Notes: generated from the sequence alone by a model not told the origin. A stretch of 64,000 bases of DNA from Paenibacillus sp. FSL H8-0048 (GCF_038002825.1 NZ_JBBODF010000001.1:1302001-1366000); one strand, 5' to 3'. Counted from the first letter of the stretch, positions 52,275 to 61,489 are shown. Numbers and translations are program-made.

Positions 52275-53267
52275 CTACTTCACGTATATCCGGCTGCTCT
52301 CCTCCCAATACTCCCCAGGCTCCAGCCCGAACAAGCCGATCTCATCAGCAGGCAGATCCACCTTCGGGGCGTTGACCAGGTTGATCTGCGGCTCTGGGCA
52401 GAAGAAGCCTTCGGTAGCGCCGTTGTTCCAGATCATCCATTGCTTATACGAGGTTCCCACATCATAGACCAGCGTAACTCCAGCTTTACTGTCGGTAAGC
52501 TCCATCCGGTTCCGTCCATTCTGGGCGGCTGCGGTGTAATGGTTGTCCATCGATGCGTAGAACGGATACAATCCTTCGCCGCGCAGAGCCACTTCATCGG
52601 CCGTCAGCTCCTGGAATTTGCCGGTTGGCAGCATCCGCTCATTAAGCTCCCAACGTTCACCAATTGTCAGCTTCACACGGTAATCCTGCGCACTGCTGCC
52701 TGGTGCGAATGGAGCATTAATAGCCGTGTGGAACGCCAGCAGGCAAGGCATCAGCACATCGCCGTCATTGTGGACCAGCAGCTGCTGGGACAGGCCGCCT
52801 TCACTGAGCGTATAGCGCAGCTTGACCGTGTATTTGAACGGCAGGTACTGGTAGGATGGATGATTCTCATCCACCTTAATCGCTACAGTGACGAAGCTTT
52901 CACTTTTGCCGGTGCCAAACTCCTCTACCTCCCATACAGCTGTATGTAAGAAGCCGTGCAGATGATTGCCCGTTGCAGCTTCATTGACCGGCAGATGGTA
53001 AGTCTGGCCGTTCCACGGGAACTCTCCATCCTCATAGCGGTTAGGCGGAAATAGTACAGGAATGCCATGAATACCCGGGTTAGCCTTGAACGCCTCCATC
53101 TCCTCAGCTCCTGGCTCATTCAAGAAACGGTAACCGCTCTCAGTATCACGGAAGCAGATCAGATTCCCGCCGATGCCTGGCAGAATAGCCGCTTCATAAC
53201 GGCCAGCCTTCAGCCAGACAGCCTCTTCGCCCTCATAGTGTCCTTCAAATGCTGTAATCGGTGTCAT
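52275..53267 (-). CDS. Aldose 1-epimerase family protein
   Basis: 330 residues from the ATG with AAGGGGA ten bases upstream; the longer frame has no ribosome site. Galactose mutarotase fold: EAAILPGIGGNLICFRDTESGYRFLNEPG (the GGNLxxF start), GIPVLFPPNRYEDGEFPWNGQTYHLP (the PxxPxPNRxxxG arginine region) and NHLHGFLHTAVWEVEEFG (the HGxxHxxxW histidine motif). It interconverts alpha and beta anomers of sugars. Its neighbour is MgtC, with no linked sugar genes. Confidence 0.9.
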   Translation of the reverse strand: MTPITAFEGHYEGEEAVWLKAGRYEAAILPGIGGNLICFRDTESGYRFLNEPGAEEMEAFKANPGIHGIPVLFPPNRYEDGEFPWNGQTYHLPVNEAATGNHLHGFLHTAVWEVEEFGTGKSESFVTVAIKVDENHPSYQYLPFKYTVKLRYTLSEGGLSQQLLVHNDGDVLMPCLLAFHTAINAPFAPGSSAQDYRVKLTIGERWELNERMLPTGKFQELTADEVALRGEGLYPFYASMDNHYTAAAQNGRNRMELTDSKAGVTLVYDVGTSYKQWMIWNNGATEGFFCPEPQINLVNAPKVDLPADEIGLFGLEPGEYWEESSRIYVK

Positions 53268-53349
53268 TACATTAATCCCCTTCCATATGTTCAAAATGAC
53301 TCTCTCATAGATAGAGTACCACATCTGCCGGAATGGAGACATGCCATTT

Positions 53350-54078
53350 TTACAGCTGCTCCACTTCGACGCTCATGACATGCTCGATTTTTTTGACATC
53401 GTAATAGATTTCCGTAGCGTAATCCTTGTCTGGCGCAGAAACGACCATGTCGATCATCTGCCTGCCATCATCAAGATCCTTGATCTTCATCCGCCGGATC
53501 GTCCGGCCGGTTTTACGTGTTTTGCGCTGGTCGGTAATGACATTCCGCTGCTCAATCTTCTGGATCACATCCGTCAGGATATAATTCGGTTCCATAATGA
53601 TTTTGATAGAGATCTCGTGCTTGTTCAGCACTTCAGGCCCAATGGCTTTGATCAGCAGAGGCACGGCGTTCACCGCGAACATCAGCAATATAACCGCATA
53701 ACCCGCCTCTACATAAAAGCCCGCACCGACCGCAATCCCGATACCGGACGCCGTCCAGATCAACGCTGCCGAGGTCAGCCCGGAGATGGCATCCCCGCCT
53801 CTGCGCAGAATAACACCCGCTCCCAAAAAACCGATACCGCTGACAATCTGCGCTGCCAGACGCATCGGGTCCATATTTGGATGATCCGGTCCGCCGAATT
53901 TGTCATACGCGTGAATGGACACCAGGGTTACCAGACAGCTGGCGATGCTGATGACCATACTGGTCCGGATTCCCAGCGGTTTCTGTTTCAATTGGCGGTC
54001 AATGCCGATGAACAGCCCGAACAGCATGGCCACCAGCAGCTTAACGATTGATTCCATATGCAGCAGGTCCATATTCAT
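53350..54078 (-). CDS. MgtC/SapB family membrane protein
   Basis: 242 residues. Four to five helices, with the family motifs IVKLLVAMLFGLFIGIDRQLKQKPLGIRTSMVISIASCLVTLVS, DPMRLAAQIVSGIGFLGAGVILRRGGDAISGLTSAALIWTASGIGIAVGAGFY, and a cytoplasmic C-terminus of about 80 residues with alternating strands and helices. Members affect magnesium homeostasis, or inhibit ATP synthase in Salmonella. Ribosome site AAGGAGGAAATGAATC. Single gene. Confidence 0.93.
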   Translation of the reverse strand: MNMDLLHMESIVKLLVAMLFGLFIGIDRQLKQKPLGIRTSMVISIASCLVTLVSIHAYDKFGGPDHPNMDPMRLAAQIVSGIGFLGAGVILRRGGDAISGLTSAALIWTASGIGIAVGAGFYVEAGYAVILLMFAVNAVPLLIKAIGPEVLNKHEISIKIIMEPNYILTDVIQKIEQRNVITDQRKTRKTGRTIRRMKIKDLDDGRQMIDMVVSAPDKDYATEIYYDVKKIEHVMSVEVEQL

Positions 54079-54172
54079 GATTCATTTCCTCCTTCCTCGC
54101 CCGTCGTGGCACATAGAATCAGTATACCTGAAATTCGCTGCAATCTTTACTGAAATTTTCTGCCCATCGCTC

Positions 54173-54259
54173 AAAAAAAAGAAACGGACGCCTATCCCCG
54201 CTAACCGGGTGCTTCAGGCTGCACTGCCTGAGGCTCCGGCAAGGAACATCGTCCGCTTC
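54173..54259 (-). terminator. Terminator of the short-chain dehydrogenase gene
   Basis: On the minus strand GAAGCGGACG pairs with CGTCCGTTTC, with a smaller nested hairpin in the loop, and eight T follow immediately. Confidence 0.75.
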
Positions 54260-54312
54260 AGAGAAGACTTCACTTATCCCATCCTATGAGAGATGAGTGA
54301 ATTATAGAAGGA

Positions 54313-55104
54313 TTAGCCGTGCAGAAGCGACTCCGCTCCGTCACAGTAGATCTCTGTACCCGTGATGTGATCCGAATCCTCAGATGCGAGGAACAGCGCC
54401 AGCTTGGCCACCTGATCCGGACGCCCCGGCCCCTTCTCCAGCGGCTGCCCGCCATCCGGGAACTCTACTTCAATCTGCACTTCCTTGAGATCATCCGAAG
54501 GATAAGTATTATCATCAATATTCGTGGTAATCGCCCCCGGACAGATAGCGTTTACACGAATCTTGTACTGGGCCAGCTCAAGCGCAGCCATCTTCATAAA
54601 AGCCACCTGGCCCGCCTTGGTCGTACTATAGGCAGAGAACCCGACATTGGAGAATACCCGGTTGCCGTTGATCGAGCTGTTGATCAGAATGCTGCCGCCC
54701 TTCTCCTTGAGATGGGGAATCGCATATTTGACAGTGGCGAAGGTACCCCGCAGATTAGTCTGAATCGTCTGATCCCAGGACTCGATGTCCATTGTCTCAA
54801 TCGGTGTCATAGCACCGTTGATCCCGGCATTGGCGAAAACCACATCCAGCTGTCCCCACTTCTCGACAACCTGCTTCACAGCATGCTCGACCTGCGGAGG
54901 ATCAGCGATATCGCATTCAAACACAGCGGCTTCCCCGCCCTCCTGCCTAATCTGAGCGGCCACCTTCTCCGCATTCTCCACCGTCCGGTCCAGAAGTGCA
55001 ACCTTGGCTCCGCTTCTGGCGAATTCCAGCACAGATGCCCGGCCGATACCCGAGCCGCCTCCTGTAACAATCGCTACCTTGCCTTCCAGTTTCTTCGCAG
55101 TCAT
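54313..55104 (-). CDS. Short-chain dehydrogenase/reductase
   Basis: 263 residues from the second methionine, which has GGAGG 11 bases upstream. Classical SDR: VAIVTGGGSGIGRASVLEFA (TGxxxGxG cofactor loop), VFANAGINGAMT (NNAG-type), INSSINGNRVFSNVGFSAYSTTKAGQVAFMKMAALELAQYKIRVNAICPGAITTNI with catalytic Ser, Tyr and Lys (SAYSTTK) and the PG motif. Asp follows the first motif (LLDRTVENAEKVA), favouring NAD(H). Substrate unknown. Single gene. Confidence 0.92.
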   Translation of the reverse strand: MTAKKLEGKVAIVTGGGSGIGRASVLEFARSGAKVALLDRTVENAEKVAAQIRQEGGEAAVFECDIADPPQVEHAVKQVVEKWGQLDVVFANAGINGAMTPIETMDIESWDQTIQTNLRGTFATVKYAIPHLKEKGGSILINSSINGNRVFSNVGFSAYSTTKAGQVAFMKMAALELAQYKIRVNAICPGAITTNIDDNTYPSDDLKEVQIEVEFPDGGQPLEKGPGRPDQVAKLALFLASEDSDHITGTEIYCDGAESLLHG

Positions 55105-55212
55105 ATGTGCAGTCGCCTCCATTGGTGTTTGATGTTCATGTTATGTTCTTTCCCTTAACTTTACCTCTCATACCCGGAAGTGAATCGGACCAGCACGCCA
55201 CAAATGGCAAAA

Positions 55213-55253
55213 AGCTTGACCCGCTGCCGGTTATACCGGAGGCAGATCAAGCT
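55213..55253 (-). terminator. Terminator of the 3-gene ABC importer operon
   Basis: AGCTTGA / TCAAGCT with nested stems CTGCC / GGCAG and CCGG / CCGG, followed on the minus strand by CTTTTTGCC. Confidence 0.85.
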
Positions 55254-55280
55254 ATAGCGCTAAACAATAATGATCCAGAG

Positions 55281-56075
55281 TCAGCCCAGCATCATCCGGT
55301 CGTCAGCCAGCTTATGGCCGCTGATCGCTTCGAATTCACCAAGCAGACGCTCTACCGTCAGATCCTTCTTGCGCGTCTCATTGAAATCAAGGATGACCGA
55401 GCCTTTATCCATCATGATGAGCCGGTTGCCCAGCCGGATCGCCTGATCCATGTTATGGGTAACCATCAGCGTAGTCAGCTTCAGCTCGCGGACAATGGAT
55501 TCCGTAAGGGTGGTGATCAGTTCGGCGCGCGAAGGGTCCAGCGCAGCTGTATGCTCATCCAGCAGCAGAATCTGCGGCTGGGTGAAGGTCGCCATCAACA
55601 GGCTCAGCGCCTGCCGCTCGCCTCCGGAGAGCAGTCCCACCTTAGCCCGCAGCCGGTCTTCCAGGCCGATGCCCAGGCGGCTGAGCTGTTCGCGGAACAG
55701 TGTGCGTCTGTGCGCATTAACACCCAAGGACAGCCCGCGGGACTTGCCCCGCTTGTAGGCCATAGCCAGGTTCTCCTCAATCGTCATATGCGGCGCAGTC
55801 CCGGCCATCGGGTCCTGGAAGACCCGGCCGATCCAGCGTGCACGCTGGTATTCCGCCAGATGGCTGATCGAGCTCCCCTCAATACGTGCTTCTCCCAGAT
55901 CGGGCTTCATCACGCCTGAGATAATATTCATAAGCGTAGATTTGCCGGCACCATTACTGCCGATAATCGTTACGAAATCCCCGGCTTTCAGTTCAAGATC
56001 GATTCCCAGCAGTGCAACCTTCTCATCCGGCGAACCGGCGTTGAACAGCTTACACACATTATCAAGCTTCAACAT
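55281..56075 (-). CDS. ABC importer ATPase (TrpXYZ-like system)
   Basis: 264 residues from the ATG with GGAGGGG seven bases upstream. Walker [20 protein letters not shown]-loop GRVFQDPMAGTAPHMTIEENL, signature GLLSGGERQALSLLMATF, Walker B LLLDEHTAALDP and His of VTHNMDQAIRLGNRLIMM. It overlaps the end of the permease gene by 14 bases, so the two are coupled. With the LivH-type permease and the ABC_sub_bind lipoprotein it forms one importer. Confidence 0.92.
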   Translation of the reverse strand: MLKLDNVCKLFNAGSPDEKVALLGIDLELKAGDFVTIIGSNGAGKSTLMNIISGVMKPDLGEARIEGSSISHLAEYQRARWIGRVFQDPMAGTAPHMTIEENLAMAYKRGKSRGLSLGVNAHRRTLFREQLSRLGIGLEDRLRAKVGLLSGGERQALSLLMATFTQPQILLLDEHTAALDPSRAELITTLTESIVRELKLTTLMVTHNMDQAIRLGNRLIMMDKGSVILDFNETRKKDLTVERLLGEFEAISGHKLADDRMMLG

Positions 56076-56991
56076 TAGCGGCCCCTCCTCTCTGCTTACT
56101 GCGCTGAGCCAGCTCAGCAAGCTCTGCGGTCCGTCTGCGGGCCGTGCTCTTCTGCTTCACATACCGCTGAACCGACGGGAAGACTAGGGCAATAATGACG
56201 ATAATTGCAGTGATCAGCTTCAGATCGGAAGCCTTGAGCCAAGATACCCGGAGGGCCAGAGCGACAACGATCCGATACACGATGGAGCCGAGCAGTACAG
56301 CCAGTGTCGCCCGGAAGACGTTCTTCGCACCGAAAATTGCTTCCCCGATAATTACCGACGCCAGCCCGATGACAATCATCCCGATCCCCATTGAAGCATC
56401 AGCGAAGGAAGAATACTGGGCGATCAGTGCGCCCGAGAGCGCCACCAGCCCGTTCGACAGGCTGATTCCCAGAATGGTTGTTGTATCCGTGTTCACTCCG
56501 AAGCTGCGGATCATCCGCGAGTTGTCGCCGGTAGCCCGCAGGGCCAGTCCCAGATCGGTGCGCAGGAACAGATCCATCAGGATTTTGACCAGCACGACGA
56601 TAAAAGGCATGACCAGCAGCGGATTCATGGAGCTGAACAATGTGTCATCTCCCATCAACGAGACATTCGGCTTCACCAGAATCCGAAGATTGATCGAATA
56701 CAGGGCAATCATCATCAGAATCCCGGACAACAGCCCGTTGATTTTACCTTTGGTATGAAGCAGACCGGTACACATCCCTGCCGCCATTCCGCCGAGCATT
56801 GCGCACAGAGTCGCCAGTAATGGAGAGTAACCGCTACTGATCATCACAGCAGCAATCGCGCCGCCGGTTGTGAAGCTTCCATCCACCGTCAGATCAGGAA
56901 AATCCAGAATACGGAAGGTAATATACACCCCAAGTGCCATGAATGCGTAGAGCAGGCCCATTTCCAGAGCCCCTATTAATGAATTATACAT
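56062..56991 (-). CDS. ABC importer permease, LivH/TrpY-like
   Basis: 309 residues with about eight helices. LLYAFMALGVYITFRILDFPDLTVDGSFTTGGAIAAVMIS (the DxTVDGSFxLG motif common in permeases of the TrpXYZ-type group) and MRIGMIVIGLASVIIGEAIFGAKNVFRATLAVLLGSIVYRIV-like segment (GLASVIIGEAI). Ends in a basic, charged tail. It follows the binding lipoprotein gene after 69 bases. Confidence 0.9.
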   Translation of the reverse strand: MYNSLIGALEMGLLYAFMALGVYITFRILDFPDLTVDGSFTTGGAIAAVMISSGYSPLLATLCAMLGGMAAGMCTGLLHTKGKINGLLSGILMMIALYSINLRILVKPNVSLMGDDTLFSSMNPLLVMPFIVVLVKILMDLFLRTDLGLALRATGDNSRMIRSFGVNTDTTTILGISLSNGLVALSGALIAQYSSFADASMGIGMIVIGLASVIIGEAIFGAKNVFRATLAVLLGSIVYRIVVALALRVSWLKASDLKLITAIIVIIALVFPSVQRYVKQKSTARRRTAELAELAQRSKQRGGAANVEA

Positions 56992-57060
56992 TGCTGACTT
57001 CCTCCCTTAAGCGGCAAAGGGCGCCCATTCCGGACGCACCCTGTTTATGAAACCTGTATG

Positions 57061-58137
57061 TTATTGAATAATATTATTGCCCGGATCAGCCACTTCAGCC
57101 TTCATGGCATCCGTTACTTCAATTCCCTGTGCTGCCGCTGCTTTGAGATTAAGGACCAAGTCCAGCTTCTCCTGCATCGTCACCTTCATATCACCGGGAC
57201 TTTTTCCATCCTTAAGCACTTCTACCGCCATTTGGCCTACCTGATAGCCATGATCATAGTATTTGAAGCCTACTGTTGCAAAAGCACCCTTCTCCACCGT
57301 ATCACGGTCAGCTGAGAAGAACGGAAGCTTGTTGTCGTTAGCCGTCTGGATAATCGAATCCACGCCGCTGACAACGGAGTTATCAAGCGTAATATACAGC
57401 GCATCTACACGCCCTACAAGCGATTCTGCAGCCTGCTTCACTTCCGAAGTATTGGTAATCGCCGCCTTCACCAGCTCGATCCCGTGCTTGTCCAGCTCAC
57501 CCTTGGCGATATCAGCCATAACTACCGCATTCGGCTCTCCTTCATTAATGACCAGGCCCAGCTTCTTCACCTTGGGAAATTGCGTGGCAATGAAGTTCAT
57601 CAGGCGGGTAATCGACTCCGGATTGGTATCCGATGCGCCGGACACATTCCCTCCGGGATGCTCCAGATCGCTAACAATCTTGGCATCGAGAGGGTCGGTT
57701 ACCGCAGCGAACAGAATCGGAGTGTCCTTGACTTTCTGCACAACTGCCTGAGCTGAAGGTGTCGCAATTCCCAGCACCAGATCATTCTTGTCGCCGGCAA
57801 TCTTCTGGGCAATGGACAGGTTGTTGGCCTGATCGGCCTGGGCGTTCTGAAGATCCACCTTCAGGTTCTCCCCTTCAACAATCCCTGCATCCTTCAGCGC
57901 AGCCAGGAATCCTTCGCGGGTGGCATCCAGTGACGGATGCTCCACATATTGCGAGATGGCAATCTTATAGGACTTGGCATCGCCGGAGCCTGCACCCGAG
58001 GCTGGGGATTCCGTTGCTGCGGCCGGAGTATTCCCGGTGCCCGCGTCATTCTTCACTGCAGCATTATTGTTCCCGCAACCGGCAGCTACGAGCATCAAGG
58101 CCATACTAAGCCCCATCCAAATCTTCTTCGTCTTCAT
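57061..58137 (-). CDS. ABC_sub_bind family solute-binding lipoprotein (TrpX-like)
   Basis: 358 residues from the ATG with AGAGGGG upstream; the longer frame only runs through the 5' leader. Lipobox LVAAGC (Cys21). Mature part: YKIAISQYVEHPSLDATREGFLAALKDAGIVEGENLKVDLQNAQADQANNLSIAQKIAGDKNDLVLGIATPSAQAVVQKVKDTPILFAAVTDPLDAKIVSDL, the VEHPSLDAxRxGF block being diagnostic. In streptococci the homologue takes up tryptophan, but substrates vary. First gene of the three-gene operon; its transcript has a structured leader. Confidence 0.92.
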   Translation of the reverse strand: MKTKKIWMGLSMALMLVAAGCGNNNAAVKNDAGTGNTPAAATESPASGAGSGDAKSYKIAISQYVEHPSLDATREGFLAALKDAGIVEGENLKVDLQNAQADQANNLSIAQKIAGDKNDLVLGIATPSAQAVVQKVKDTPILFAAVTDPLDAKIVSDLEHPGGNVSGASDTNPESITRLMNFIATQFPKVKKLGLVINEGEPNAVVMADIAKGELDKHGIELVKAAITNTSEVKQAAESLVGRVDALYITLDNSVVSGVDSIIQTANDNKLPFFSADRDTVEKGAFATVGFKYYDHGYQVGQMAVEVLKDGKSPGDMKVTMQEKLDLVLNLKAAAAQGIEVTDAMKAEVADPGNNIIQ

Positions 58138-58302
58138 CTGATAACCCCTCTTCTTGTACGGGTTCAGCGCGAGAACCTGGGCTAGCGGTCCAGCATTATC
58201 GCTTTCATCTTTAAAAGCATTAAAGCGAACGCCCGCACCCTGTCCCCATCCGCTCCCCGAATCTATTAAACATATATTATATGTAGGTTGATTTCCCGTC
58301 AA
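58138..58302 (-). promoter_or_regulatory. Promoter and structured 5' leader of the TrpX-like ABC operon
   Basis: On the minus strand TTGACG (58297-58302), 17 bases and TAATAT (58274-58279, overlapping a TATAAT) predict a start near 58266. The roughly 130-base leader can fold as a three-way junction: closing stem GTGCGGG / CCCGTAC (58232-58238 with 58156-58162), an arm TCGCTTT / AAAGCGA, and an arm GGTTC / GAACC. The closing stem ends just before the ribosome site. No T-box GGTGG motif or known riboswitch signature was recognised. Confidence 0.5.
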
Positions 58303-58463
58303 TCATTTAAGTGGGGTCCATATTTTACAAAATACGCACAATGAGTATCCCCTCGCTTCAACAATCTGCGGTTTATCTTGACATTGTTTGCTAAAGCCTG
58401 CAGCACATAAAAAAAGCGGTCCTGCACAAACTTACCTTAAAGTTTGAAGATGGAGCGTGCCCT

Positions 58464-59399
58464 ATGCCAATAATCAATCTGCGTACAAGCAAAATTTTAT
58501 TGTCCTCCGCTATCCTAGTTACTGCCATTACGGGAACAACCGCCTGCAGCTACACCAGCAAGGACAGCACTCCCAAGGTTAACTCGCTGACCCCAACCGG
58601 AACATTTGCGGGCAGCTATTATGAGAAGAATTCTTTTACCGACAAGGAAGGCAAGTACTGGATTCCGCTCAAACCGGCTGTCGCCTCTATCGGCTTCCGG
58701 ATGAAGGATGACACGGCAAGCGGCGGCTATACCAAGCTCGGCTATAGTGATGTCATGTATATGCTGCGGCCGGATTCCAGCCAGGTGTTCTCATTGGGCC
58801 AGAAAATCACCCTTCCCGATGTCCCCGTCCGCCGTGAAGGTCAAATCTATATCACCCCCACCGCCTTGTCCAAGCTGCTGCAGACCGAGGTCGGCTGGAA
58901 TCCTGTTACTGGCGAGATCAATATCGCGACTCCTTCCGACAGGGAGAGTACAGAGGGCTCCGGCAAGGTGGAGGCTGCGAAGCCGTTGCGGATTCAGAGT
59001 GTATCGAACGTGGACACGGGAGAGCTGGTCTCCTATGCCAAAAAGTTTCTCGGTGTACCTTACGATTTCGGCGCTGGCCCCTATGAAGAGACCAAGCGCT
59101 TCGACTGCTCGTCCTTTACACGCCATGTCTTTCAGAAATTCGGGGTGGATCTGCCCCGGCTGGCCAAAGATCAGGACAATATCGGCAGACGGGTGTCGCG
59201 CAGCTCGCTGGAGCCCGGCGATTTGATCTTCTTCACCGTACCCGGACGTTTTGAGAGCGACGCAGTGCCCGGTCATGTAGGCATCTACATCGGCGGCGGT
59301 AATTTCATTCACACCTGGGGCGACCCCGGCGTGCAGATCAGCGAGCTGGACAGCGGATACTGGAGCAACGTAATTCTGCACATGCAGCGCGTGCTCTAG
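58464..59399 (+). CDS. NlpC/P60 cell-wall hydrolase lipoprotein with a stalk-like domain
   Basis: 311 residues. Lipobox GTTAC with Cys28. The middle (residues about 45-160) resembles a copper-amine-oxidase-type stalk: YWIPLKPAVASIGFRMKDD, IYITPTALSKLLQTEVGWNPVTGEINIATP. The C-terminal NlpC/P60 domain has Cys215 in KRFDCSSFTRHVFQKFG, His271 in GHVGIYIGGG and His283 in FIHTWGD, giving an intact catalytic triad. It should cleave peptide cross-bridges (D-Glu/DAP) in peptidoglycan. Ribosome site GATGGAG. Single gene. Confidence 0.93.
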   Translation: MPIINLRTSKILLSSAILVTAITGTTACSYTSKDSTPKVNSLTPTGTFAGSYYEKNSFTDKEGKYWIPLKPAVASIGFRMKDDTASGGYTKLGYSDVMYMLRPDSSQVFSLGQKITLPDVPVRREGQIYITPTALSKLLQTEVGWNPVTGEINIATPSDRESTEGSGKVEAAKPLRIQSVSNVDTGELVSYAKKFLGVPYDFGAGPYEETKRFDCSSFTRHVFQKFGVDLPRLAKDQDNIGRRVSRSSLEPGDLIFFTVPGRFESDAVPGHVGIYIGGGNFIHTWGDPGVQISELDSGYWSNVILHMQRVL

Positions 59400-59413
59400 A
59401 CCCGGACACAATA

Positions 59414-59472
59414 AATGCAAGGAAGACTGTACGGGCCCGCTTACTTAGCGCCCGGTCCGCTTCCCTGCATTT
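59414..59472 (+). terminator. Terminator between convergent NlpC/P60 and DUF2500 genes
   Basis: AATGCA-A-GGAAG pairs with CTTCC-C-TGCATT around a GC-rich inner stem (CGGGC / GCCCG), followed by TTTT. Confidence 0.75.
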
Positions 59473-59498
59473 TTTGCTGCAAATTATCACTTCAATAA

Positions 59499-59924
59499 TC
59501 ACCTGCTGACCCCGCTGTCCCTTTGCATCCCTGCCCGAACGAATCCTTTGAACCGGCTGCCCTGGTACGACAGCTCCCCCCGGTCCCCCTCCACAATCAT
59601 GGCATACGCCTTCGGCTTCACTTCAAGCTCTCTGCGGCTGCCATTATGGAACTCAAAGGTCACATAATAACTCGTATGGGTCCCCATATGCCCTCTTCCT
59701 CCCCAGACCTCTGTGCGTTTGGCTACTGCCGTAACGACCCTTGATTGCAGAGGACTGGTTTGGTTCGTCATCCAGGTCTTGAGCCCTCTCCAAACCGTGT
59801 ATGCAACAAAGCCTGCGATCAGCAGCAGAATGAGCTTTAACAAGAACGGCCCTTCCGTGAAAAATCCGCTCTGGCTGCTGGACGCTGCCGGGTACAAAAC
59901 GTTATATACGCCTGCATTATGCAA
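59499..59924 (-). CDS. DUF2500 domain membrane protein
   Basis: 141 residues if started at the TTG with AAGGGG close upstream; a GTG ten codons earlier is the alternative. One helix (FLLKLILLLIAGFVAYTVWRGL) then RVVTAVAKRTEVWGGRGHMGTHTSYYVTFEFHNGSRRELEVKPKAYAMIVEGDRGELSYQGSRFKGF, which is the DUF2500 pattern (VxxKRTEV...YYVTFE...GxxGxLxxQGxRFxxF). Role unknown; related proteins are common in Firmicutes and Proteobacteria. Confidence 0.87.
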   Translation of the reverse strand: MHNAGVYNVLYPAASSSQSGFFTEGPFLLKLILLLIAGFVAYTVWRGLKTWMTNQTSPLQSRVVTAVAKRTEVWGGRGHMGTHTSYYVTFEFHNGSRRELEVKPKAYAMIVEGDRGELSYQGSRFKGFVRAGMQRDSGVSR

Positions 59925-60107
59925 ATTAACCCCTTCTTCCGATAATTTTTTCACAAAAAGTTCAATTTACTAGAGAATACGCAGTGTAGCAGCGCCGGTT
60001 TCGTTATTTCGCGTACGCAAACCTGAAAATAACAGTGTATTATATTTGGCCCTGCTAAGATCCTATGATATGCTTTAACTACAATGAACAAAAAAGGAGG
60101 TGTTCTC

Positions 60108-60482
60108 ATGAGGAGAGATTGGACGCGTCTGACGCTGAAGGATCTGCTGAAGACTGTGTTCCTTCCGGTACTGCTGCTGACTTTTCTGATCATGGCTCTA
60201 CAGATGCTGCATGAACAAGAGCCTGAGATGCATTCTGTAAGGCCGGACCGCTATGAGCATAAGCTGGCCCAACCGGTGCGCGTGCATCATACGCAGATTT
60301 ATGATGCGCAGGCCATCCGGCTCGCTCCCCGTGAGAACCCTCTGACACTGGAGTCCGGACCTCCCGGGCTGCTGCTCTGTGTCTCTCTGCTCCCTTTCAT
60401 TTACATTCTGCTGAAGCGGCTGCTGCTGATTCCGCTCAAATATAATTCGCATTTCGTAGGAGTGCGGCTGTACGCTGAATGA
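60108..60482 (+). CDS. Small two-helix membrane protein
   Basis: 124 residues from the ATG with AAGGAGG 8 bases upstream; an earlier in-frame ATG lies ahead of that site. A hydrophobic helix (VFLPVLLLTFLIMALQML), a 50-residue extracytoplasmic loop with several His and Tyr, and a second helix (GLLLCVSLLPFIYILLKRLLLI). No recognised domain. The YitT gene follows 61 bases later on the same strand, probably in one transcript. Confidence 0.72.
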   Translation: MRRDWTRLTLKDLLKTVFLPVLLLTFLIMALQMLHEQEPEMHSVRPDRYEHKLAQPVRVHHTQIYDAQAIRLAPRENPLTLESGPPGLLLCVSLLPFIYILLKRLLLIPLKYNSHFVGVRLYAE

Positions 60483-60543
60483 AGGTGCAACCACCGTAAT
60501 CCGCAACACAAATACCGGTTTCCTGCTGAAAGGAGGAAATCTT

Positions 60544-61416
60544 ATGAAAGTCAGATATAGAAATGCTTCACCCTTACGTTATTCGAAGACCTTGCGTCTG
60601 CTGTCCATTGTAGGCGGAGGACTACTTGCAGCTGTTGGTCTGGAGCTGTTCCTGATGCCGCATAAGCTGCTTCCGGGCGGCATTGCCGGGTTATCCGCCC
60701 TGCTGTCCCATGTGACTGAAATGCGGCTTGGATTATTCCTGTTCCTGTTCAACCTTCCGTTTATTCTGATGTCGCGCAGGCAGATTAATCTCCGTTTTGC
60801 CTTGTATACGATGCTTGGCCTGATCTGCCTGACGGCAGGGTCCCTGGCCCTGCACCATTTCCCGGCGGCAATCAGTGAGCCGCTGCCCGCGGCCATTGCC
60901 GGGGGGCTATGCCTCGGGTTCGGCCTGGGCATCTCTGTACGCTTCGGCGGGCTGACCGCAGGAAGCGAGAAGCAGAGCGTACGGCTGCTGAACGGAGGAC
61001 CGCCCAAATCGGCTGAGATGCCGATTATGCTGTTCAACATGCTCATCCTGCTCTACGGCGGATCATTATTCGGCTGGGATCAGGCGATGTATAGTATCAT
61101 CGCCTACCTGCTTGCCTTTGAAGCGCTGCGGTTCTCCTTAAGGGACCTCTCGCTCACGCAGGCGGTGTTCATTACCAGCAGCAAATGCGAGGAGATCCGG
61201 CGCAAGCTCCAGCAGTCGCTGGACCGCGAGGTGAAGCTGGTACGATCCACTGGACCGCAGGGAGAGCCAGGGACAGTATTCTGTCTGGCCAGCAGGCTGG
61301 AGGAAGAGCAGCTTGCCTCTATCGTGCATGACTGTGATCAGGACAGCAAGATTGTGATTAATGCCGCGCGGAACAACCGGATCTCAGCGCTTTTCCGTAA
61401 TAAGCCGCCGGGCTAA
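60544..61416 (+). CDS. YitT family membrane protein (DUF161/DUF2179)
   Basis: 290 residues. Five or six helices in the first part with the family blocks LLAAVGLELFLMPHKLLPGGIAGLSALLSHVTEMRLGLFLFLFNLPFILMSRRQINLRFALYTMLGL, and GGLCLGFGLGISVRFGGLTAGSEKQSVRLLN (the GLGxGLxxRxGGxTGG motif, here SVRFGGLTAGSE). A cytoplasmic C-terminal DUF2179 part follows (AVFITSSKCEEIRRKLQQSLDREVKLV). Function unknown. Strong AAGGAGG upstream. Confidence 0.92.
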   Translation: MKVRYRNASPLRYSKTLRLLSIVGGGLLAAVGLELFLMPHKLLPGGIAGLSALLSHVTEMRLGLFLFLFNLPFILMSRRQINLRFALYTMLGLICLTAGSLALHHFPAAISEPLPAAIAGGLCLGFGLGISVRFGGLTAGSEKQSVRLLNGGPPKSAEMPIMLFNMLILLYGGSLFGWDQAMYSIIAYLLAFEALRFSLRDLSLTQAVFITSSKCEEIRRKLQQSLDREVKLVRSTGPQGEPGTVFCLASRLEEEQLASIVHDCDQDSKIVINAARNNRISALFRNKPPG

Positions 61417-61450
61417 GCCCTATGGCCTTCCATAGCGGCACAAAGCAAGT

Positions 61451-61489
61451 AAAAAGCGTTCCCGTAAGTAACACACGGGAACGCTTTTT
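61451..61489. terminator. Bidirectional terminator between yitT-like and spoVIF genes
   Basis: AAAAAGCGTTCCCGT pairs perfectly with ACGGGAACGCTTTTT around a 9-base loop, with T-runs on both strands. Confidence 0.95.

Noticed and set aside
58138..58302. In-frame 55-codon N-terminal extension of the TrpX-like lipoprotein
   Set aside because: It would precede a normal lipoprotein signal and has no ribosome site; the stretch is better read as a 5' leader.
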